Source: Balneolales bacterium
GTDB lineage: Bacteria > Bacteroidota > Rhodothermia > Balneolales > Natronogracilivirgulaceae
Length of the DNA: 5,250 nucleotides
Direction: 5' to 3'
Assembly: GCA_007135895.1 (NCBI GenBank)
Contig: SLHZ01000216.1
Span: 1-5,250, forward strand
Shown: positions 1-5,250 of the stretch, piece by piece
Numbering within the stretch: position 1 is the first letter of the stretch
Layout of the letters: each line of letters starts with the position of its first letter
Notes under the pieces: generated by a model
What the model was told of the DNA's origin: nothing
Database searches by the model: none
The model's input: only the letters and a program-made list of their open reading frames with translations
Made by a program: the position numbers and the translations under genes

Positions 1-140
1 CTGAAGAAAATCCGGGCATTCTGCTTTTTTTCGTCCCAGCTCTCACGATACCATTTCCGGGCTGCGGCCAACAGGGCATGACCCAACCCGTCGTCCTGGC
101 GGCCGATGTTTCCGTAACCATAAAGCAAAATTCGTTTCAT
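1..140 (-). CDS. Hydrogenase maturation protease, HybD/HyaD-type (peptidase M52), N-terminal part only
   Basis: This gene reads leftward from an ATG at 140-138 and leaves the window after 46 codons, so only the N-terminus is visible. Seen: a beta-strand-like start MKRILLYGYGN followed by GRQDDGLG, the glycine-rich GxGN...DDGxG signature of [NiFe]-hydrogenase maturation endopeptidases. By alignment from memory with E. coli HybD, Asp17 falls at the position of HybD Glu16, a ligand to the nickel used for substrate recognition; the other two ligands would lie outside the window. Family role: removal of the C-terminal peptide of the hydrogenase large subunit after nickel insertion, in the cytoplasm. 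An AAGG ribosome-binding site (complement of 151-154) sits 10 bases before the ATG and supports this start. It is divergent from hypF with an 87-bp gap. The neighbourhood agrees with the assignment; which hydrogenase it serves cannot be told. Confidence 0.82.
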   Translation of the reverse strand, partial: MKRILLYGYGNIGRQDDGLGHALLAAARKWYRESWDEKKQNARIFF

Positions 141-227
141 CGGATTATTACCTTATAATTGTTATTATCCCTCCACTCTTTCTACATCTTTGCCCTTAAG
201 GTAACACATTTTTCATTCGTTTTGATC
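141..227. promoter_or_regulatory. Divergent control region between the protease gene and hypF
   Basis: This AT-rich 87-bp gap separates two divergent start codons, so it should hold promoters for both directions. A perfect TATAAT on the plus strand at 154-159 is a possible -10 box for hypF, but the hexamer 17 bases upstream (131-136, TTCGTT) is a poor -35, and the box overlaps the ribosome-binding site of the minus-strand gene. A 7-bp inverted repeat, TTACCTT at 148-154 and AAGGTAA at 198-204, flanks the centre. The left arm includes the protease gene's ribosome-binding site; the right arm contains the palindrome CCTTAAGG (194-201). No sigma-54 -24/-12 pair was found. The promoter call rests on position and one hexamer only. 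Confidence 0.35.
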
Positions 228-2570
228 TTGAAGGCCCGGCACATACATATTCAGGGACTCGTTCAGGGAGTCGGTTTTCGTCCGCATGTCCACCGTCTGG
301 CACATCGATTCGGACTGAACGGCTGGATTAGTAATGCCGAAGACGGTGTCTATATTCAAATAGAAGGGGATGAGAAACAAATTGCCGGATTTATCGAAAC
401 ACTGGAATCCCGGCCACCGAAAGCCTCGCTCATACACGCCCTTACCGTACAGGACACCGAGCCGGAGCAACTCAAGGATTTTACCATTCGCAAAAGCAAA
501 AATCTGTCGGACCGAATCACCCGGGTCTGCCCGGATATCGCGGTATGCGAGGAGTGCCTGGCGGATATGCAGGCGCAGCCGCACCGGATCCGCTATCCTT
601 TTACTAACTGTACGCACTGCGGTCCACGCTTCACCATCATCCGCACACTGCCCTACGACCGGCCCGGCACCACCATGGACTCATTCATCATGTGCGAAAC
701 TTGCCAGAACGAATATGAGTCCGTCCATGACCGCCGGTTTCATGCCCAACCGGTTGCCTGTAACCAGTGCGGACCCGAATATCAGCTGCTGGATTATGAT
801 AAACCGAAGCAGCCACTCCTGGGTACCCAGACCATCGTTGCGGAGTGCTGCAGACGGATAGAAAAAGGTGAGATCATCGCCATTAAGGGCTTGGGCGGCT
901 TTCATTTAATGTGCGATGCCACCAACCCCATTGCCGTATCCCGGCTTCGCCAGGCAAAAAAGCGGGACCGCAAACCCTTTGCGGTCATGATGCGCGACAT
1001 CAATGCCACCGCCCGTTTTCTGCTGATTTCGGAAAAAGAAGAGGAGGCCCTGGTTTCCTGGCGCCGGCCGATTGTGCTGCTCCGGCAACGTCATCAGACC
1101 GGGGCCGGGTTCCCGTCAGACAAAAAAACGTTCCGGCTTGCCGGTGACATCAATCCCGGCTGCGCTACTATCGGGGCCATTCTGCCCTACATGCCCATTC
1201 ATCATCTGCTTTTTGAGCACCTTTCCACCCCTGCCCTGGTTATGACCAGCGGTAATCTGGCGGACGAACCCATCGTCATCGATAATCAAAAAGCGCACGA
1301 CACCTTCCGGGGAATGGCCCAGGCCCTTGTTGTCTATAACCGGGATATCCACAACCGGGCCGATGATTCCGTCGTCTTCACAGCCAACGACCGGCAACGG
1401 ATCATCCGGCGGTCCAGGGGCTATGTTCCCGAGCCGGTGATGCTCAACTTCCCTGTCGACCGCATTCTGGCGACCGGCGCCGAACTGAGTCACTGCTTCG
1501 CCGTAGGCCGGGGCCGGGAAGCGATACTCAGCCAGCATATTGGCGACCTTAAAGACCCTGAAACCTACGCCTTTTTCACGGAGTCGATCGACCGGTTTTG
1601 CGAACTCTTCCGGGTGCGGCCGGAACGAATTGCCTGTGATCTGCATCCGGATTACCTGTCCACCCGGTTTGCCCGGGAACAATCCCTTCCCGTCATCGCC
1701 GTGCAACATCACCACGCCCATATCGCCGCCGGCATGGCCGAGTTCAACCTCGAGGAGCCTGTCATCGGCATTTGCTGGGACGGAACCGGCCTGGGCAGCG
1801 ACGGGAACATCTGGGGCGGCGAATTTCTCTATGCCGACCTGGAAACCTTTGAACGATATGCCCACTTTCGCTATCTGCCCCTTCCGGGAGGGGACAAAGC
1901 GGCCAAACAGACCTGGCGGACCGGTGTTTCCTTGCTCTATCAGGCGATGGGACCGGATTTCCTGACCCTTGACCTGCCATTTGTTGACTGGGTCCGAAAA
2001 CAACAGGGTTTTGAACTCCTTCTCCAGGCGGTGGAAAAAAATCTCAACACCCCGCTCTCCTCATCTGTCGGCCGCTTGTTCGATGCGGTTGCCGCCATCT
2101 CCGGAGTATGTACGTCCAACGCTTTCCATGCCGAAGCCCCCATGAAACTGGAAGCCCTGGTCAGTCCGTCTGTCGGCGGACACACGATGACCTCGCCGGA
2201 GCCCGGCAACGGTTACGCCTTTGGTTTCGACCCGAACGGCGAGAAACTGCCGCAAATCATTGATACCAAACCTCTCGTGAGGGAACTACTGTCCGATCTG
2301 CTGGACGGCCAACCCGTACCGGTCATTGCCACCCGTTTTCACAATACGTTAGTGGCGATAATTTTTGCCGTTGCACACGAAATGAAGTTGCGATATAATA
2401 CCAAAAAGGTGATTTTGACCGGGGGCGTTTTTCAAAACCGCTACCTTCTGGAACAAGCCGAAAAGCAACTTGAAAAGGACTTCACCGTCTACAGTCCGGA
2501 AAAAATTCCGTGCAATGACGCCGGAATCGCGCTCGGACAGATGGCGGTGGCGGCCCGGAAAAGCCCCTGA
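228..2570 (+). CDS. hypF: HypF carbamoyltransferase, [NiFe]-hydrogenase maturation
   Basis: HypF makes carbamoyl-adenylate from carbamoyl phosphate and ATP and transfers the carbamoyl group to the C-terminal cysteine of HypE, the first step to the cyanide ligands. Residue numbers use the TTG at 228 (780 aa, usual family length). Domains in order: acylphosphatase-like, about 1-90, with VQGVGFRP (catalytic-type Arg18) and Asn36; double zinc finger with Cys107, 110, 128, 131, 156, 159, 178 and 181; YrdC/Sua5-like, about 200-390, with KGLGGFHL (220-227), KKRDRKPF and TSGN (340-343); Kae1-like, about 410-780, with HHHAH (494-498), DGTGLGSDG (518 on), LTGGVFQN (730-737) and the closing NDAGIALGQ containing Asp764. 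Start choice: the frame stays open to a TTG at 159, but those extra residues are hydrophobic and unlike HypF, whereas TTG 228 gives MKARHIHIQGLVQG, the normal N-terminus. No good Shine-Dalgarno precedes it; TTG at 222 is also possible. First gene of the hyp cluster. Confidence 0.96.
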   Translation: MKARHIHIQGLVQGVGFRPHVHRLAHRFGLNGWISNAEDGVYIQIEGDEKQIAGFIETLESRPPKASLIHALTVQDTEPEQLKDFTIRKSKNLSDRITRVCPDIAVCEECLADMQAQPHRIRYPFTNCTHCGPRFTIIRTLPYDRPGTTMDSFIMCETCQNEYESVHDRRFHAQPVACNQCGPEYQLLDYDKPKQPLLGTQTIVAECCRRIEKGEIIAIKGLGGFHLMCDATNPIAVSRLRQAKKRDRKPFAVMMRDINATARFLLISEKEEEALVSWRRPIVLLRQRHQTGAGFPSDKKTFRLAGDINPGCATIGAILPYMPIHHLLFEHLSTPALVMTSGNLADEPIVIDNQKAHDTFRGMAQALVVYNRDIHNRADDSVVFTANDRQRIIRRSRGYVPEPVMLNFPVDRILATGAELSHCFAVGRGREAILSQHIGDLKDPETYAFFTESIDRFCELFRVRPERIACDLHPDYLSTRFAREQSLPVIAVQHHHAHIAAGMAEFNLEEPVIGICWDGTGLGSDGNIWGGEFLYADLETFERYAHFRYLPLPGGDKAAKQTWRTGVSLLYQAMGPDFLTLDLPFVDWVRKQQGFELLLQAVEKNLNTPLSSSVGRLFDAVAAISGVCTSNAFHAEAPMKLEALVSPSVGGHTMTSPEPGNGYAFGFDPNGEKLPQIIDTKPLVRELLSDLLDGQPVPVIATRFHNTLVAIIFAVAHEMKLRYNTKKVILTGGVFQNRYLLEQAEKQLEKDFTVYSPEKIPCNDAGIALGQMAVAARKSP

Positions 2571-2644
2571 TCCGAGCATCATCGGTACTGAAACATCCAG
2601 ACCATGCCATCACGGAACACCAATGACCACAAATTTCTAACATC

Positions 2645-2884
2645 ATGTGCCTGAGCATCCCGGGAAAAGTAATTTCCATCGACAACGAAACGGCTAAAGT
2701 CTCTATCGGAGGCAACGAAGTAGAGGTTGGCCTGCAGCTACTCGACGACGTCCGGGTCGGCGAGTATGTCCTGGTTCACAGCGGCTTCGCCCTCCAACGC
2801 ATCAGTGATGAAGAGGCCCGCCGCACCCTGGAGTTGATCCGGGAACTCGAAGACCTGGCTGGAAGCGATCAGATGCCTCACTAA
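2645..2884 (+). CDS. hypC: HypC/HybG family hydrogenase assembly chaperone
   Basis: HypC is a small cytoplasmic chaperone that binds HypD, holds the iron with its CO and CN ligands, and carries it to the hydrogenase large-subunit precursor. The 79-aa product begins with the signature MCLSIPGKV; Cys2, exposed after removal of Met1, is the residue the family needs for contact with HypD and the large subunit. The rest fits the small OB-like barrel: VGEYVLVHSGFALQRI (38-53) contains His45, followed by a charged helix at about 55-70. Length is normal for the family. The ATG is fixed by the MC start, although no Shine-Dalgarno is visible in the preceding 74-bp spacer after hypF, so it may be translated from the hypF message. 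The last five codons (Asp75-His79) and the TAA stop lie inside the first unit of a 25-bp tandem repeat, so the extreme C-terminus is probably not functionally constrained. Confidence 0.96.
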   Translation: MCLSIPGKVISIDNETAKVSIGGNEVEVGLQLLDDVRVGEYVLVHSGFALQRISDEEARRTLELIRELEDLAGSDQMPH

Positions 2885-2989
2885 CAAACCTGACCAGACG
2901 CCCTATTAACAACCCTGATCAGATGCCCCATCAACAAACCTGATCTAATGCCCAATTAAAAACCTGATCAGACTCCCCATCAACAAACC
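2866..2989. repeat. Degenerate 25-bp tandem repeat, five units, overlapping the end of hypC
   Basis: Five head-to-tail units lie at 2866-2890, 2891-2915, 2916-2940, 2941-2964 (one base short) and 2965-2989. Each opens with a TGATCAGATGCCCC-like block and most close with AACAAACC. Compared by hand with unit 3, unit 1 matches at 21, unit 2 at 20, unit 4 at about 20 (one gap) and unit 5 at 23 of 25 positions. Unit 1 is coding: it contains the last five codons and stop of hypC. The array fills most of the 133-bp hypC-hypD spacer and ends 28 bases before the hypD start; a decayed sixth copy may follow at 2990-3014. The units are directly adjacent with no unique spacers, so this is not a CRISPR. 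Function unknown. Confidence 0.88.
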
Positions 2990-3017
2990 AGCCCATACCC
3001 AATAACGCAATTCCATC

Positions 3018-4100
3018 GTGAAGTACATTCAAGAATACCGGGACAAACAGCTTGTCCAGACACTGATTCGGCACATCCGGGCCTATGATGGCGCGCCGGT
3101 CCGTTTCATGGAGGTCTGCGGCGGCCATACCATGGCCATACAAAAATTCGGAATCCCCTCACTGTTGCCCCCGGCCGTATCTTTGGTCTCCGGCCCGGGC
3201 TGTCCCGTCTGTGTGACCGCCCTGCAGTACGTGGACCATGCCGTGGCCCTGAGCCGGCTGCCCGGCGTCATCATTACCACGTACGGCGACCTGATCCGTG
3301 TACCGGGAAGCTCTTCCACACTTGAAAACGAAAAGGCACAAGGGGCCGACATCCGGATGGTCTATTCGACACTTGAAGCCTTGCAGATTTCGCGCCTCAA
3401 CCCCGATAAAAAAGTCGTCTTTCTGGGAATCGGTTTTGAGACGACCGCTCCGGCCAGCGCCGCGGCGCTGGTGCAGGCCAAAAAGGAAAACCTTTCAAAC
3501 TTTTTCGTCCTGAGCGCACACAAAGTCATGCCTCCGGCCATGGCGGCCCTGATCGATGAACAGGTCCGTATTGACGGGTATCTCGCGCCGGGCCATGTAA
3601 GCACCGTCGCCGGCGCCAATATCTTCCGGAGCATACCGGAAAAGTATTCTCTGCCGGTAGTCGTCGCGGGGTTTGAACCGGCAGATATCCTGCAATCCAT
3701 TCACATGCTTCTTCAGCAGCGCGTCACCGGTAACATCCGCGTTGATATTCAGTACAAGCGCGTCGTCACACCCGAAGGCAATCTCAAAGCCCGGGCGCTC
3801 CTTGACGAAGTTTTCGTCCAGCGGGATGACTGGTGGCGGGGTCTGGGCGTCTTGCCGAAAAGCGGACTCGGTATCCGGGAGATATTTTCGGACTGGGATG
3901 CGGAAAAAAACTTTGATGAGGAAATCGAACCCCCGCAGGAGCCGGTGGGCTGTATTTGCGGTGAGGTACTCAAAGGTATCAGCGTGCCGGTTGAATGCTC
4001 GCTGTTCGGCACGGTCTGCGATCCGGCAAATCCGGTCGGCACCTGCATGGTATCTGAAGAAGGGGCCTGTCATGCTCATTATCGTTACGGAATGCACTGA
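3018..4100 (+). CDS. hypD: HypD, iron-sulfur scaffold protein for Fe(CN)2CO assembly
   Basis: HypD pairs with HypC to form the scaffold on which the Fe(CN)2CO group is built; its [4Fe-4S] cluster and redox cysteines are thought to drive cyanide transfer from HypE to iron. The 360-aa product has normal family length. Motifs: MEVCGGHTMAI with Cys34 and His37; GPGCPVC with Cys62 and Cys65; GIGFETTAP (137-145); APGHVSTV with His193; VVAGFEPADILQ (215-226). The C-terminal third holds Cys312, 314, 327, 334, 343 and 351 in a CGEVL...CSLFGTVC...EGAC pattern, four of which should bind the cluster. The start is GTG, giving MKYIQEYRD, the usual N-terminus of the family. No Shine-Dalgarno is recognisable in the bases just before it. 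The gene follows hypC after a repeat-filled 133-bp gap and is tightly coupled to hypE 14 bases downstream. E. coli HypD has CGGHTH where this one has CGGHTM. Confidence 0.96.
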   Translation: MKYIQEYRDKQLVQTLIRHIRAYDGAPVRFMEVCGGHTMAIQKFGIPSLLPPAVSLVSGPGCPVCVTALQYVDHAVALSRLPGVIITTYGDLIRVPGSSSTLENEKAQGADIRMVYSTLEALQISRLNPDKKVVFLGIGFETTAPASAAALVQAKKENLSNFFVLSAHKVMPPAMAALIDEQVRIDGYLAPGHVSTVAGANIFRSIPEKYSLPVVVAGFEPADILQSIHMLLQQRVTGNIRVDIQYKRVVTPEGNLKARALLDEVFVQRDDWWRGLGVLPKSGLGIREIFSDWDAEKNFDEEIEPPQEPVGCICGEVLKGISVPVECSLFGTVCDPANPVGTCMVSEEGACHAHYRYGMH

Positions 4101-4103
4101 CCC

Positions 4104-4109
4104 GGAGAG
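4104..4109 (+). promoter_or_regulatory. Ribosome-binding site of hypE
   Basis: GGAGAG lies in the 14-bp gap between the hypD stop and the hypE ATG, about 5 bases before the start codon. It is the only clear Shine-Dalgarno among the four plus-strand genes and fixes the hypE start. Confidence 0.8.
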
Positions 4110-4114
4110 AATTC

Positions 4115-5170
4115 ATGAACAAACGCGACAAAACCATTCGGCTCGGACACGGAAGCGGCGGCAGGATGACCCATGACCTGATCCGCGATATCTTTCTGAG
4201 CCATTTTGACAACAGCATCCTGCTTCAGCAGGGCGATTCTGCCATATGGAATCTCTCCGCTTCACCGGATGCTTCCGGACACTCTCCCACCAGCGGCACA
4301 AAACTCGCATTCAGCACCGATTCCTATGTCGTCGATCCGATCTTTTTCCCCGGAGGCAACATCGGTTCGCTGGCCGTAAGCGGAACGGTAAACGATCTGG
4401 CCGTCTCGGGTGCCCGTCCCCTGTTTCTCTCGGCCGCTTTTATCATCGAGGAAGGGTTTCCACTGGACCAGCTGGATGAAATAGCGCGCGCCATGGCCGC
4501 AGCATCCACGGAAGCGGATGTTCCAATCGTGGCCGGTGACACCAAGGTGGTCCACAAAGGCAAGTGCGACAAGGTGTTCATCACAACATCCGGAGTGGGG
4601 CTCCTTGATGAAGCCCTTTCCCATATTCCGACCGGAAGCAGGGTAACAGAAGGCGATGTCATCCTGGTTAACGGATATGCCGGTGATCATGGAATTGCCA
4701 TCCTTGGCGAGCGTGAGTCACTGAAGTTCCAGTCTCCGATCCTTTCGGATGCGGCATGTCTGAACGGACTGATTGCCGAAATCACCGCGCAGTATGAAGT
4801 ACATTTCATGCGGGATGCCACCCGGGGTGGGGTGGCGACTGTTCTGTCCGAGTTGGCCGGTCTGACAAAACACGCCATTACCATTGAAGAGCAGGCCATC
4901 CCCGTCCGCGAAGAAGTTCGGGGCATCTGCGAAATCTTCGGCTACGATCCCCTGTACATGGCCAACGAAGGCAAAGTAGTCCTGGTGGTCCCGGGTGATC
5001 AGGCGGACAAGGTTCTGGAGGGGATGAAAACGCATCCGTTGGGCCGCGATGCCTCCATTATCGGCAAGGTTGGGGGCGAATACCCCGGAAAAGTGGTGCT
5101 GCATACGGAAATCGGAGGAAAACGCTTCCTGGATATGCTGGCCGGAGAGATGCTCCCCCGAATCTGTTGA
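4115..5170 (+). CDS. hypE: HypE, carbamoyl dehydratase forming protein thiocyanate
   Basis: HypE accepts the carbamoyl group from HypF on its C-terminal cysteine and dehydrates the thiocarboxamide with ATP to a thiocyanate, the donor of cyanide to the HypC-HypD iron. The 351-aa product is a PurM/AIRS-type ATP-binding protein. Motifs: GHGSGG (11-16); FSTDSYVVDPIFFPGGNIG (66-84); GTVNDLAVSGA (90-100); AGDTKVV (140-146); GDHGIAILGERE (190-201); RDATRGG (233-239); ANEGKVV (283-289). It ends in the diagnostic PRIC, with the modified residue Cys351 as the last amino acid, so the protein is intact and should be active. The ATG is supported by GGAGAG upstream and by the normal N-terminus. It follows hypD closely and is almost certainly co-translated with it. 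Residues 49-61 form a short Ser/Pro/Gly-rich loop where the family varies. The codons for Ile350, Cys351 and stop are the first bases of a 28-bp tandem repeat. Confidence 0.97.
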   Translation: MNKRDKTIRLGHGSGGRMTHDLIRDIFLSHFDNSILLQQGDSAIWNLSASPDASGHSPTSGTKLAFSTDSYVVDPIFFPGGNIGSLAVSGTVNDLAVSGARPLFLSAAFIIEEGFPLDQLDEIARAMAAASTEADVPIVAGDTKVVHKGKCDKVFITTSGVGLLDEALSHIPTGSRVTEGDVILVNGYAGDHGIAILGERESLKFQSPILSDAACLNGLIAEITAQYEVHFMRDATRGGVATVLSELAGLTKHAITIEEQAIPVREEVRGICEIFGYDPLYMANEGKVVLVVPGDQADKVLEGMKTHPLGRDASIIGKVGGEYPGKVVLHTEIGGKRFLDMLAGEMLPRIC

Positions 5171-5245
5171 GATCTGATCCGGGATCATGATCTGTTAGGG
5201 GTTACTCCGGAATTATGATCTGTTAAAGGATAGTCCGGAATCATG
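5162..5245. repeat. 28-bp tandem repeat, three units, overlapping the end of hypE
   Basis: Three exactly 28-bp units run head to tail at 5162-5189, 5190-5217 and 5218-5245. All begin ATCTGTT, share TCCGG in the middle and end in ATG. Matches counted by hand: units 1-2, 19 of 28; units 2-3, 23 of 28; units 1-3, 20 of 28. Unit 1 starts with the hypE codons Ile350, Cys351 and TGA. The array reaches within five bases of the window edge, so more units may follow. No convincing terminator hairpin is seen in it. Period and most of the sequence differ from the repeat after hypC, though both are rich in GATC. Function unknown. Confidence 0.82.
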
Positions 5246-5250
5246 AAAAA

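Noticed and set aside
298..313. Sigma-54-like TGGCAC element, expected for some hyp operons
   Set aside because: The downstream half (TTCGG region) lacks the GC of a -12 element, and the site is inside hypF coding sequence.
1116..2003. Long open frame (295 codons) on the minus strand inside hypF
   Set aside because: It lies wholly opposite the conserved HypF coding sequence and its translation shows no recognisable domain; long antisense frames are common in GC-rich genes.
2572..2585. Terminator hairpin after hypF (CCGA, 6-base loop, TCGG)
   Set aside because: The stem is only four base pairs with no T run, and hypC follows in the same direction.
2597..2632. Possible relic of the hypC-type repeat in the hypF-hypC spacer
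   Set aside because: There is a loose resemblance (CAGACCATGCCATCAC, then AACACC) but no tandem copy and several mismatches; not distinguishable from chance by eye.
2866..2989. CRISPR array
   Set aside because: Units are adjacent without unique spacers and diverge from each other; this is a tandem repeat.
3495..4097. 200-codon minus-strand frame inside hypD
   Set aside because: It is opposite a complete, motif-rich HypD and has no family resemblance; treated as a shadow.
5175..5187. Palindrome TGATCC-G-GGATCA after hypE as terminator
   Set aside because: The one-base centre cannot form a loop without opening the stem, and no T run follows; it is part of repeat unit 1.

Overview
The window carries a hydrogenase-maturation (hyp) gene cluster of ordinary composition: hypF, hypC, hypD and hypE in that order on the plus strand, all complete. 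The first 46 codons of a divergently transcribed hydrogenase maturation protease lie on the minus strand at the left edge. Base composition is moderately GC-rich by eye, and start codons include TTG (hypF) and GTG (hypD). The gene order and protein style would fit an anaerobic hydrogen-metabolising bacterium. Desulfobacterota (sulfate-reducing deltaproteobacteria) is my guess from general familiarity, not something the sequence proves.

Layout: 1-140 minus, partial protease; 141-227, short AT-rich divergent control region; 228-2570 hypF; 74-bp spacer; 2645-2884 hypC; 133-bp spacer, most of it a degenerate 25-bp tandem repeat that begins inside hypC; 3018-4100 hypD; 14-bp gap; 4115-5170 hypE; then a 28-bp tandem repeat that begins inside the last codons of hypE and runs to the window edge. 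No stretch longer than 300 bases lacks a gene.

The four proteins together build the Fe(CN)2CO group of [NiFe]-hydrogenases. HypF turns carbamoyl phosphate into a carbamoyl-adenylate and passes the carbamoyl group to the C-terminal cysteine of HypE. HypE dehydrates it to a thiocyanate. HypC and HypD form the iron-carrying scaffold that receives the cyanide ligands and delivers the group to the large-subunit precursor. After nickel insertion (HypA/HypB, not seen here), a protease of the type encoded at the left edge clips the large-subunit tail.

I see no new enzymatic system. The most unusual structure is the pair of tandem repeat arrays, unrelated in period, that each use the end of a hyp gene (hypC and hypE) as their first unit. 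In the hypE array, all three units keep the codons Ile-Cys-stop, the catalytic tail of HypE, using TGA, TAG and TAA in turn.
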